A DNA stretch of 64,000 nt, from positions 5,146,373 through 5,210,372 of the forward strand of contig NZ_KE386572.1 of NCBI RefSeq assembly GCF_000427665.1. Reading direction: 5' to 3'. Position 1 is the first letter of the stretch. Every line of letters begins with the position of its first letter. The notes beneath the pieces were generated by a model. It was not told the DNA's origin, searched no databases, and saw only the letters and a program-made list of their open reading frames with translations. Position numbers and translations under genes: made by a program. The DNA is from Geminicoccus roseus DSM 18922 (GTDB lineage Bacteria; Pseudomonadota; Alphaproteobacteria; Geminicoccales; Geminicoccaceae). Positions 29,870-37,992 of the stretch are shown piece by piece.

Positions 29870-29886
29870 GGTCCGAAATCCGGACC
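29870..29886 (-). promoter_or_regulatory. hairpin in the rpoH leader
   Basis: GGTCCG, five bases and CGGACC form a perfect six-pair stem that would sit in the rpoH mRNA about 27 bases before the start codon. rpoH translation is thermally controlled by leader structure in other bacteria, so a role in translation is possible. The sequence alone does not show it. Confidence 0.35.
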
Positions 29887-29992
29887 GATCCGGTTCTTGA
29901 TAGCGTACCCGCTGCGATCTTACCATCAAGACCGGAGCGCGCCCTGTGGTTCCGCCGCAGGCCGGACGGTCACATGCCCGTGGGTCCTCGAG

Positions 29993-30946
29993 CTAGCGGA
30001 ACCCGTGCAGGAGCGTCTTGAACAAAGGCGGCGGCGGCAGATCGAACGCCATGGCCTGTCCGGTGATCGGGTGATCGAAGCCCAGGCCCCGGGCATGCAG
30101 GGCGATGCGGTCGAGCTTTTCCACCAGCGGGCGGGCCGGTTCGGGAAGATCGCCGGTGCGCCTGGGGCCATAGGTCCGATCGCCCAGGATCGGGTGGCCG
30201 AGGCTGGCCAGGTGCACGCGGATCTGGTGCGTCCGTCCGGTCTCCAGGCGGCACTGCACCAGGGCGGCACGGGTACCGCCGGCTTCCAGGACCTGCCAGT
30301 GGGTGACCGCGCGCTTGCCGCCCTTGCTCACGATCGCCATCCTCTTGCGATCGAACGGGTCGCGGCCGAGCGGCCGATCGACGGTGCCTTCGGTTCGGGC
30401 CGGCAGCCCCCGGACGACCGCCTCGTAGACGCGATGGATGGAGTGCACGGTGAACTGGCCGGACAGGAGCGTGTGGGCCCGGTCGTGCTTGGCCACCACC
30501 ATGACCCCGGACACGTCCTTGTCCAGCCGGTGCACGATGCCGGGCCTGGCCACCCCGCCGATCCCCGACAGGGAGCCGCGGCAATGGGCGAGCATGGCAT
30601 TCACCAGCGTGCCGTCGTCATGGCCAGGCCCGGGATGGACCACCAGGCCGGCTGGCTTCGCCACCACGATCAGATGCTCGTCCTCGAACAGGACCTGCAC
30701 CTCGATGTCCTGGGCTTCCGGCGTGGCGGCCACCGGGTCCGGCACCGCCACCGCATAGGCTTCCCCTGGCCGCACCTTGCGCGACGCCTGGCTGACCTTC
30801 TGCCCGTCGCGCAGCACGGCGCCCTGGTCCAGGAGTGCCTGGATGCGCGCGCGCGACAGATCAGGTAGGACCGCCGCCAGCCAGGCATCCAGCCGGCGCC
30901 CTGCCGCGTCCTGCTCGACGACCCGCATGAACGTCTCGCGGCTCAT
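29993..30946 (-). CDS. rluD: 23S rRNA pseudouridine synthase, RluD family
   Basis: A 317-residue pseudouridine synthase of the RluA/RluD family. An N-terminal S4 RNA-binding domain (residues 12-75, RIQALLDQGAVLRDG) precedes the catalytic domain. The family motif GIVHRLDKDVSGVMVVAK contains the catalytic aspartate. Later motifs TGRTHQIRVHLASLGHPILGD are also typical. The enzyme isomerises uridines in 23S helix 69, near the decoding site. The start at MSRETFMRV is chosen from family length; the frame remains open for 450 further codons as an antisense shadow of the methyltransferase. Its position beside rpoH is common in alphaproteobacteria. Confidence 0.92.
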   Translation of the reverse strand: MSRETFMRVVEQDAAGRRLDAWLAAVLPDLSRARIQALLDQGAVLRDGQKVSQASRKVRPGEAYAVAVPDPVAATPEAQDIEVQVLFEDEHLIVVAKPAGLVVHPGPGHDDGTLVNAMLAHCRGSLSGIGGVARPGIVHRLDKDVSGVMVVAKHDRAHTLLSGQFTVHSIHRVYEAVVRGLPARTEGTVDRPLGRDPFDRKRMAIVSKGGKRAVTHWQVLEAGGTRAALVQCRLETGRTHQIRVHLASLGHPILGDRTYGPRRTGDLPEPARPLVEKLDRIALHARGLGFDHPITGQAMAFDLPPPPLFKTLLHGFR

Positions 30947-31018
30947 CGGGAGACCACGCGATGCAGCGGCGACGCCTTCACCATCGCTCCGTCGTGGGCC
31001 AGCTCGGAAATCTCCAAC

Positions 31019-31360
31019 ATGGGCGAGACCGCCACCCGCATTCTCCTGGGCTTCGTGATCGCCGGCGCGGTCGTGCTGGTGGCCGGGATCGTCGTTCTCA
31101 TCTGGCTGCTCGCCTCCGGAACACCAAGGGACGATGGCGCCCGGCCGGGCGCCGCGCAGGTCGGCAGCGCCCCTAGCACGGATCGCGGAGCGGCGCTGCA
31201 TCTGGCGCCGGGCGAGCGGATCATGTCCATGGCCCGTGGCCCGGACGACCTCGTGTTCCTTTTGGAGGCGGCCGACGGCTCCCAGATCCTCCGCCTGGTC
31301 GATCCCGCGAGCGGGGATACCTTGCGCGAGCTGCCGGTCGTCGAGGGCGCAACTCCATGA
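31019..31360 (+). CDS. small single-span membrane protein (DUF6476-like)
   Basis: A 113-residue protein with one N-terminal transmembrane segment (residues 8-31, LLGFVIAGAVVLVAGIVVLI). A short beta-rich domain follows: LHLAPGERIMSMARG, then LVFLLEAADGSQILRLVDPA, which resembles proteins annotated as fimbrial or DUF6476 in alphaproteobacteria and found next to rluD. The orientation suggests the domain lies in the periplasm. Its stop overlaps the following methyltransferase start (ATGA). The function is unknown. Confidence 0.7.
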   Translation: MGETATRILLGFVIAGAVVLVAGIVVLIWLLASGTPRDDGARPGAAQVGSAPSTDRGAALHLAPGERIMSMARGPDDLVFLLEAADGSQILRLVDPASGDTLRELPVVEGATP

Positions 31361-32640
31361 GGCAGGTGGTCGAGCTCGTGATCGAGCGGCTGGGCGGACG
31401 CGGCGACGGGATCGCCGTTCATCCGGACGGCCGGCGGCTGTTCGTGGACGGCGCCCTTGCCGGCGAGCGGGTGCGCGTCCAGGCGCCAGAAGGCAGGCGC
31501 GGCGGCGACGAGCACTGGGACCTGCTGGAGGTGCTGAAGCCCTCCGACAAGCGCGTCGACCCGCCCTGCCCCCACGCCACCGCATGCGGCGGCTGCCGGC
31601 TGCAGCACCTGGCGCTGCCGGCCTATGCCGATTTCGTGGCGGATAAGATCCGCTCGGCCCTGAGCACTCGCGGCCTCGATCCTGCCCTGGTGGCGCCAAC
31701 GGACCTGTCGCCGCCGCACAGCCGCCGCCGCATCCGGCTGGCCTGGCAGCGTACGGCTTCCGGCATGCTGCTCGGCATGCGCCAGGCCCGTTCCCGGCGG
31801 ATCGTGAACCTCGCCACCTGCCTGATCGCGCGCCCGGAGCTGGTGGCCCTGCTGCCGGCGCTGCGCCTGGTGCTGGGCCGGCTCGACTCGGCATCCGGGG
31901 AAGCCGCCCTGGACCACACCCCAAGCGGGATTGACGTCCTGCTGCTCGGTGAACGCCCTCCCTCTCCCAACGACCGGACCCGGCTCGCCCAGGCGCTGGC
32001 CGACCTGCCGGGCGTCTGCCGGATCTCCTGGCGGGCCGCTCGCGAGCGCCAGAGCGAGACCCTGGTGAGCCTGGGCGAGCCTTTGCTGCAGCGCGGTCCA
32101 GCCCGGGTCGCGCTGGCACCTGGGGGATTTCGTCAGGCCACCCGGGAAGGCGAGACGGCGATGCTGGCTTTCCTGAACCGCCATCTCCAGGGCGCCCGCC
32201 AGGTGGCCGACCTGTTTGGCGGCACCGGCGCCCTCGGTCTCGGCCTGGACCCGCTGCCGGCCCGCCTGCAGATCGTGGAGAGCGATCCCGGTGCCGTCGA
32301 CGCAACCAGCAAGGCGCTTGCTGCCGGCATCAAGGGCACCAAGGCCAGCGTGCTGCGCCGTGACCTGGAGAAGGATCCGCTGCGGCTTCCGGAGCTTCGC
32401 GGCACCGACGCCGTGATCCTCGACCCGCCGCGCGCCGGGGCGCGCTCTCAGTGCATGGTTCTGGCGACAAGCCGGATCCCGCAGATCGGCTACGTCTCCT
32501 GTGATCCCGGCAGCTTCGCCCGCGATGCCCGCATCCTGGTCGACGGCGGCTACCGCCTGATGGCGGTCCAGCCGATCGGCCAGTTCCTCTGGTCGGACGA
32601 AGTCGAGCTTGCCTCCTACTTCCGACACGAAGCCGCTTGA
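31357..32640 (+). CDS. 23S rRNA (uracil-5-)-methyltransferase, RumA/RlmD family
   Basis: A 427-residue SAM-dependent RNA methyltransferase. A TRAM-like beta domain spans residues 1-50. Next is the iron-sulphur cluster motif CPHATACGGC (residues 69-78); family members have a fourth cysteine further on. The SAM pocket is VADLFGGTGALGLGL near residue 287. Catalytic segments are ILDPPRAGA and YVSCDPGSFARD, with the nucleophilic cysteine in SCDP. It methylates C5 of a uridine in 23S rRNA. The ATGA overlap with the small membrane protein suggests co-translation. tRNA-Glu lies 41 bases downstream. Confidence 0.9.
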   Translation: MRQVVELVIERLGGRGDGIAVHPDGRRLFVDGALAGERVRVQAPEGRRGGDEHWDLLEVLKPSDKRVDPPCPHATACGGCRLQHLALPAYADFVADKIRSALSTRGLDPALVAPTDLSPPHSRRRIRLAWQRTASGMLLGMRQARSRRIVNLATCLIARPELVALLPALRLVLGRLDSASGEAALDHTPSGIDVLLLGERPPSPNDRTRLAQALADLPGVCRISWRAARERQSETLVSLGEPLLQRGPARVALAPGGFRQATREGETAMLAFLNRHLQGARQVADLFGGTGALGLGLDPLPARLQIVESDPGAVDATSKALAAGIKGTKASVLRRDLEKDPLRLPELRGTDAVILDPPRAGARSQCMVLATSRIPQIGYVSCDPGSFARDARILVDGGYRLMAVQPIGQFLWSDEVELASYFRHEAA

Positions 32641-32681
32641 CCACTGCCGCCGGCCCGGCTAACCAGCGCCCACACCAAGAC

Positions 32682-32756
32682 GTCCCCATCGTCTAGTGGT
32701 CAGGACGGCGCCCTCTCACGGCGCAAACAGGGGTTCGAATCCCCTTGGGGACGCCA
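32682..32756 (+). tRNA. tRNA-Glu (CTC)
   Basis: A 75-base tRNA with anticodon CTC in CTCTCAC. The acceptor GTCCCCA pairs with TGGGGAC and CCA is encoded. It stands 383 bases before the unusual eight-gene cluster and could be an island boundary, though no direct repeat of its 3' end was found at the far side of the cluster. Confidence 0.97.
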
Positions 32757-33139
32757 AGCCTTCCCATAGGCGACGAAGCGTCAGGCGGCACTTAGATGTC
32801 CGCGCTGGCTTCTGAAATCCGGTCTTCCCGATCAGGCTTGTTCGCACCGCTGCGGGATACCCGCAAGCGGCATATCTGCCGTTCCAGCGCGTGACGAGCC
32901 GAACATCCTGCGGGACGGGCTCAGCCCCCTCCTGAGCAGCTGTTCTTCCGAAGGTCCATCGCTACGAGATCCTAGGCCGCCCGGCGGATCCACGGTCCGG
33001 GCGCAACGGGAGCTGTCCCTCATCCGGACTACATGGCGGTGCTGACCAGCAATTCGCGACTGGTGGCACCTCCCGAATGCCCGATGATCCCAGTTCGAGA
33101 GCGAGCGACGCGCTGCCTCGCATCACGGGAGACCTGGCC
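32757..33139. other. non-coding stretch upstream of the unknown operon
   Basis: About 380 bases between tRNA-Glu and the hexad-repeat gene. No supported gene is seen on either strand. It must carry the promoter of the following operon, but I could not pick a -35/-10 pair with confidence. Confidence 0.5.
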
Positions 33140-34078
33140 ATGACCGTCAAGGAACGCGATCTGCTCGAGGATCTCGCCAATGAGCAGGCCGAGGGAGAAT
33201 CCGAGCTGTTCGAGAGCGAGGATGCCTACGAATCGGAGGATTCGTACGAGAGCGAGGACGCCTACGAATCCGAGGACGCCTACGACTTCGCCGACGGGTT
33301 CGAAGCCGAAGATGCCTTCGAGAGCGAGGACGGGTACGAATCGGAGGACAGTTTCGAGGCGGATGGCGAGGACGCGTTTCTGGGCGCGGTCAGCAGCGCG
33401 CTGTCCGCCGAGAGCGAGGACGCCTTCTTCAAGAAGCTGGTGCGCGGCGTGGTGAACGTCGCGAAGAAGGCGGCACCGATCATCGGCAAGGTCGCCCGCG
33501 CCGCCGCACCGGTGCTTTCGGTCATTCCGCATCCGGCCGCCCAGGTCGCCGCCAAGGTGGCCCGGCTGGCGAGCAACCTGCGCGCCGAGGCCGAGATGGC
33601 CGGCGAGGGCGAGCCCGGCATGATCCAGCGTGCCGCCGAGGCCGCGGCCGAGATGGCCAGCAAGGACCGCCGGGCACGGCCGGTGGTGGTGGGCTTGGTC
33701 GCCCGCCAGCTTCTGCAGAACCGTGCGGCGGGGATGAGCCCCGCGCAGCGGATGCGCGCCGTGCGGCAGGTGTCGGCCGCCGCCAAGACCCTGACCAACG
33801 TGGCGGGGAGCTCTGGACTGCGGGCGCTTCCCCGGATGGCGGCCAGCGTCAACCGCACCGCGGCCGCCAAGGGCACCCCGACGGTCGCCAAGCCCAAGGT
33901 GCTGCTGCGCACCGCGCAGCGCGTCGCGGCCAAGCCGCAGCTGGCATCGCGCCTAGCCCAGCCGAATGCGCGGGCGCAGCAGACGGTCGGCCGGGCCGGC
34001 GGCATCGGCAGCATGGTTGGCGGCATCCGCCGGCTGCGCATTCGTGGCCCTGCCGAGATCATCATCCGGAGCCTGTGA
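33140..34078 (+). CDS. acidic hexad-repeat protein, first gene of the unknown cluster
   Basis: A 312-residue protein with a sharply two-part composition. Residues 25-80 hold about eight tandem hexads of the form E-S-E-D-x-Y/F (ESEDAY, ESEDSY, EAEDAF, ESEDGY), with one more copy at 91-96. From residue 97 the chain becomes Ala, Arg and Lys rich with amphipathic helical stretches (VVNVAKKAAPIIGKVARAAA, RLASNLRAEAEM), ending in a basic tail (IRRLRIRGPAEIIIRSL). The start at 33140 follows GGGAG; a longer frame adds 21 residues. There is no signal peptide. The acidic part may mask the basic, possibly membrane-active part. The two protease-like genes downstream could process it; this is inference. 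Confidence 0.72.
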   Translation: MTVKERDLLEDLANEQAEGESELFESEDAYESEDSYESEDAYESEDAYDFADGFEAEDAFESEDGYESEDSFEADGEDAFLGAVSSALSAESEDAFFKKLVRGVVNVAKKAAPIIGKVARAAAPVLSVIPHPAAQVAAKVARLASNLRAEAEMAGEGEPGMIQRAAEAAAEMASKDRRARPVVVGLVARQLLQNRAAGMSPAQRMRAVRQVSAAAKTLTNVAGSSGLRALPRMAASVNRTAAAKGTPTVAKPKVLLRTAQRVAAKPQLASRLAQPNARAQQTVGRAGGIGSMVGGIRRLRIRGPAEIIIRSL

Positions 34079-34105
34079 CCACGAGCCGGCAAGGGGGACG
34101 CAGCC

Positions 34106-35446
34106 ATGGCCGTGGACCCGCTGCGCAAGCTCCTGTGGCTGAAGCAGGAGAGCCTGGAGGGGCGCGCGAACCGGATCGTCGTCCTGAGCCCGAAGGCCGT
34201 GGGACTGCGCCGCGGGGACCTGCGCTTCGCTCCGTCACCCGCCCATTTCGAGGCCGCCCAGGCAAGGCTCGACAGCATCGACCGGCTGATCCGGCGCCGC
34301 CTCGTGCATCTGGGACAGATCATGGAGCCGGACCGGCGCACCGCCCTGGACAGCATCCTGATCGCGATGGCGATGGTGGAGCGCGAGATCGACCGGGCCC
34401 GCCGCAGCTTCGGCATGTTCTTCGAGATCTTTGCCCAGCGCGGCACCGCCTTCGCGCCCGCCCTGGCCGCTCATGACGCCATTGCAGCCGATTGCTACCG
34501 GGCGGTGCGCCTGGGCCTGCCCGGGCTGATCCAGGGGCCGGTGCTGAAGCCGATCACCTACATGGAGCATGGCTACAGCCCCGCCACGATGCGCCGCGGC
34601 GTCAGTCTGGCCCGGCTCCTGGGCGAGCCCAACCCGTTCCCGCTGATCCGCATTCCCTGGGACCGCGACCGGCCCTGGCAGTCCGTGTTCCTGCACGAGG
34701 TCGCCCACAACCTGATGGCCGATCTGCGGGTATGGCACGAGACCAAGGACGCGGTCATCCGCCGCCTGGCCGAGATCCGGCTGCCGCTTCGGGCGATCGC
34801 CATCTATGGCAGGTGGCACAAGGAGATCTTCGCCGATCTCGCGGCGATCCTGCTGGGCGGCCCCGCCGCGGCCTTCGGCATGGCCGAGTTCCTGGCCCAT
34901 CCCGCCGACCGGGTGATGACCTACCGTCCGGGCGGCGCCCATCCGGTCGGGTATCTCCGCATCTTCATCATGGCGGAGATGCTGCGCCGCCTGGGCTTCG
35001 TCGAGGATGCCGACATGGTCTCGACGGTCTGGCGCCGGCTCTACGATCCCGAGCGCGGCCACCGGATCCCGCCGGTCCTGATGGAGACGCAGGCGCGGGC
35101 GATCCCGGCGGTGGTCGACGAGATCGCCTTCCAGCCGCGCCGCGCCCTGGCCCAGCAGGCCCTGAGTTCGGTCATCCGCTTCAGGCCCGAGGACCAGGCC
35201 GCCATCCGCCGCGGCGCCTTCGACCTGAAGACCGGCCATCCGCCGCAGGCCCTGCCGCCCAGGCACGTGGTCTCCGCCTGCCTCTATGCCCTGGAAGCCG
35301 GTGCCGAGGCCCAGCGGCTCAGCCTGCTGGTCATCCGCCTGCTGGCCCATCGCGGCACCGGCTGGCGGGGAGAGAAGCTGGCCAACCCGGCTGAACTCCT
35401 GCCTGCGCCCATTCCGTCGCGGCTGCCCGCCGCCATGACCGCCTGA
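34106..35446 (+). CDS. HExxH metalloprotease-like protein of the unknown cluster
   Basis: A 446-residue protein with a gluzincin-like zinc site: FLHEVAHNLMADL (H197, E198, H201) and, 39 residues later, WHKEIFADLAAILL with E240 as the likely third ligand. An N-terminal helical region (residues 45-110) with basic Arg clusters precedes it; a helical C-terminal domain follows. No signal peptide or membrane span is seen, so it should act in the cytoplasm. It is 27 bases after the hexad-repeat gene and 11 before the next, firmly within the operon. Peptidase activity is predicted from the motif only; the overall sequence is not a family I know. Confidence 0.75.
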   Translation: MAVDPLRKLLWLKQESLEGRANRIVVLSPKAVGLRRGDLRFAPSPAHFEAAQARLDSIDRLIRRRLVHLGQIMEPDRRTALDSILIAMAMVEREIDRARRSFGMFFEIFAQRGTAFAPALAAHDAIAADCYRAVRLGLPGLIQGPVLKPITYMEHGYSPATMRRGVSLARLLGEPNPFPLIRIPWDRDRPWQSVFLHEVAHNLMADLRVWHETKDAVIRRLAEIRLPLRAIAIYGRWHKEIFADLAAILLGGPAAAFGMAEFLAHPADRVMTYRPGGAHPVGYLRIFIMAEMLRRLGFVEDADMVSTVWRRLYDPERGHRIPPVLMETQARAIPAVVDEIAFQPRRALAQQALSSVIRFRPEDQAAIRRGAFDLKTGHPPQALPPRHVVSACLYALEAGAEAQRLSLLVIRLLAHRGTGWRGEKLANPAELLPAPIPSRLPAAMTA

Positions 35447-35457
35447 GGACGAGGACG

Positions 35458-37191
35458 ATGCCCCATATCGCGACGGAACCCACCGGCCGCGACCGCTCGC
35501 CGACAGCGGTCCAGCTCGACAACCTGATCCGCCGCTCCCTGCGGATCAGCAACCCCGCCAATCCCGCGGAGGTGGCCCAGGGCCTGCGCCGCTACTACCC
35601 GCAGGACGACATGGCGCTGGAGCGCGAGGCGCAGGGGCTGCCGGTGATCCCGGAGGTCCGCCACGTCCGGCCGGCCACGACTCCCGGGCCGTCCGGGGTC
35701 GAGCTGGAGCAGGCGCAGGCGGATGTCGAGCGCGACCTGCAGTTCCTGACGACCTCGGCGCAGCTCAAGGACGTCGAGGCGGAACTGCTGGGCTGGGCGC
35801 AGGCGATCCGCAGCCATGTGTCGGACGGGCTGGCGAATGCCGGGCAGGGCCTGGACCCTTATGCCCGCGACCGTACCTTCGCCGCGCGGAGGGCGCTCGG
35901 CGACTACGCGCGAATGGCGCGGCTGGTCGGCGCTCTCACGCCCGGCTTCTCGCTGCCCTATCGCCGCCTGGCGCAGAGCCTCGACCAGGTCGCCGCCCTG
36001 CAGCTCGTGCTGGCCGGGGAGAGCCTGGCACAGCTCGGAGCCGGCGGCGGCCGCTTCCTTTTGGCGGCGCCTGCAAGTGAGCTGGTGGCAAGGCGTGATG
36101 CGGCGCTGGCCGCGCTGCGCAACCTGATCGGCAGCAGCCAGGTCAGCCTTGACCAGTCCACCTGGCCCTGGGGTCTGCGCGGCTATCGCGAGTTGATGTC
36201 CAGGCTCGGCCAGAGCGGCATGAGCGACGTGCGCGCCCTGTTCGAGGAGAACACGCTGGCGCGGATGATGGATGAGCTGATCGACCGTGCCGCCTCGACC
36301 CGCTCCCAGGGCCTGCGCGCCCTGGCCGCGACCGGGCAGATGGCGACCCAGCGCCTGGAGCGCCTGGTCCAGGTCGCCGCCCGGATCAACGTGACCCCCT
36401 CCTCGCCACCGGTGGCAGGCTTCCTGGAGGCGGTGCAGCTGTTCCTGGACGCCTTCCAGGGCGGTGCCGCCATCCGCCTGGTGGCAATCGCCCGGCCGCC
36501 GATCGTTTCCTATGGCCTCTACGGCCTGGGTGGCCCGGACGTGCCGACCCAGCGGCTGAACGCCATCATCACCGCCCGCGGCGAACTTGCCCAGGCACTC
36601 GACTGCTGGCTCGCCTGCGACTGCTGCGGCGACCAGGTCATCTGCCTGGCCCTGCTCGACAAGCTTCTCTACGACACCGACCGCGCCATCGACCTGTATG
36701 CGCTGGGCAGCTCCACGCTGGGGCGCAGCGAGCCGGAGGTGCGCGCGGCAGCCTTCGGGCACCTGATCCGCACGATGATCGGCAATGTCGCGCAGGTCGG
36801 CGCCCGCCCGGACATCCCGCGGCTTCCGACCATTGACTGCCAGCAGTCCTGCCTGATCGCCTGGCCCGCGCTGAGCGCCATCCTGGAGCGCCTGGCAGCC
36901 GCCATGCTCGGCCCGTTCTTCCCGCCTGTCGGGACGGCCCCACCAGCGACCGCCGAGGAGATCGGCTGGATCCGCGAGGAGCTCTGTCTGCAGCGCCAGC
37001 TCGACCAGCGCTTCGGCGATCTCCTGGCGACGCTCACTCCTGGCTGCACCGAGACCAGCCGCGTGCTCGGCGCGCTCGGCTGGCTAGTGGACCGCACCCT
37101 CATCGACGTCGAGGGCGCCCTCGCCGCATGCATGCCTGCCCGGGTGCGGATCCCGCCGACGCTCGAGGACAGCCTCGACACCACGATCTGA
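35458..37191 (+). CDS. large hypothetical protein of the unknown cluster
   Basis: A 577-residue, mostly helical, soluble protein. The N-terminal 30 residues contain IRRSLRISNPANPAEVAQ. The middle is rich in Leu, Ala and Arg with heptad-like stretches. A cysteine cluster CWLACDCCGDQVIC lies near residues 383-396, and further cysteines (TIDCQQSC, EELCLQRQ, TPGCTET) are spread through the C-terminal third, unusual for a cytoplasmic protein in this genome and suggestive of metal binding. It is the largest gene of the unit. No domain is recognised. A scaffold or main effector role is possible but not shown. Confidence 0.72.
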   Translation: MPHIATEPTGRDRSPTAVQLDNLIRRSLRISNPANPAEVAQGLRRYYPQDDMALEREAQGLPVIPEVRHVRPATTPGPSGVELEQAQADVERDLQFLTTSAQLKDVEAELLGWAQAIRSHVSDGLANAGQGLDPYARDRTFAARRALGDYARMARLVGALTPGFSLPYRRLAQSLDQVAALQLVLAGESLAQLGAGGGRFLLAAPASELVARRDAALAALRNLIGSSQVSLDQSTWPWGLRGYRELMSRLGQSGMSDVRALFEENTLARMMDELIDRAASTRSQGLRALAATGQMATQRLERLVQVAARINVTPSSPPVAGFLEAVQLFLDAFQGGAAIRLVAIARPPIVSYGLYGLGGPDVPTQRLNAIITARGELAQALDCWLACDCCGDQVICLALLDKLLYDTDRAIDLYALGSSTLGRSEPEVRAAAFGHLIRTMIGNVAQVGARPDIPRLPTIDCQQSCLIAWPALSAILERLAAAMLGPFFPPVGTAPPATAEEIGWIREELCLQRQLDQRFGDLLATLTPGCTETSRVLGALGWLVDRTLIDVEGALAACMPARVRIPPTLEDSLDTTI

Positions 37192-37218
37192 GGCCCGCTG
37201 CAACAAGGGAACCTGATC

Positions 37219-37941
37219 ATGTCACTCGGACAGCTCCTGCAACGATCCGCCCAGGTGCGGCAGCCTCAGCATCACGTCATCGAGCTGCAGTTCCGCCAGC
37301 CCGCCGACGACCAGCGGGATCGACGGCCAAAGCGGCAGATATCGCCGATCGAGTGGTGCCTGATCCGCAGCGTGGCGGGCGATCTCATCGCCCAGGCCGA
37401 CCTGTTCGTCGAGCAGGCGGTCGCCGCCAGGAAGAGCATCGCCGAACTCGCCCGCAAGGTGGAGGAGCGGCGGCAGGACAGCGGCACGTGCGGCTGCGGG
37501 GGCCGGGAGGCGACCGGCGCCAGCTGCGACTGCCAAGGAGGCAGCGAGCATGAGCTCAGCGAGTTCTGCTGCGCCATGCTGCTGGCCTCGGTCCATTTCG
37601 GCCGGCTCCTCGCCTTCGCCCGGCTGGCCTGCCCGTCGCTCATGGACGACCGGCAGCGGTTCGCCGACGTCATCGGCGCGCCCAACGGCACGCGGGCGGA
37701 AGCCTACGCCGCTGGCCTCGCCGCCGCGTCGGCTTCCGAGCCCACCGCGGCCTCGCGGCGGCCGGACCCGGATGCCGCACCGTTCGATACCTTCCTCCAT
37801 GCGCTCATGCGCTATGGCCAGGGCGATCGCTATGAGGCGCCGGAAGCGGCCATGCCGGAAGCGCCCGAGGAGGAGGACGGCAAGCCGGACACGGAGCGGC
37901 GCCCGCCTGAGGATCGCCCAAAGGGCAAGGGCCAGAAATAG
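37219..37941 (+). CDS. cysteine-cluster protein of the unknown cluster
   Basis: A 240-residue protein. A helical N-terminal region (WCLIRSVAGDLIAQADLFVE) leads into the cluster C91-G-C93 ... C103-D-C105, followed by C117-C118 in SEFCCAMLLASVHFGRLLAF. The pattern CGCGGREATGASCDC looks metal-binding or redox-active. The C-terminal 60 residues are acidic, proline rich and probably disordered (PEEEDGKPDTERRPPEDR). The ATG is 27 bases after the preceding gene. No family is recognised. Confidence 0.7.
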   Translation: MSLGQLLQRSAQVRQPQHHVIELQFRQPADDQRDRRPKRQISPIEWCLIRSVAGDLIAQADLFVEQAVAARKSIAELARKVEERRQDSGTCGCGGREATGASCDCQGGSEHELSEFCCAMLLASVHFGRLLAFARLACPSLMDDRQRFADVIGAPNGTRAEAYAAGLAAASASEPTAASRRPDPDAAPFDTFLHALMRYGQGDRYEAPEAAMPEAPEEEDGKPDTERRPPEDRPKGKGQK

Positions 37942-37992
37942 ACGATCGGTTGCGTCTCTCCAGCTACCTCCTTTCGGGGCCGAGCGCGTGCC

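Noticed and set aside
30947-32305. N-terminal extension of the rluD frame across the methyltransferase gene
   Set aside because: It is antisense to a recognised methyltransferase and would give a 770-residue protein, far longer than the family.
33210-33420. DNA-level tandem repeat or CRISPR-like array in the hexad region
   Set aside because: The repetition follows codons of the ESEDxY protein repeats with varied synonymous bases; there are no spacers.
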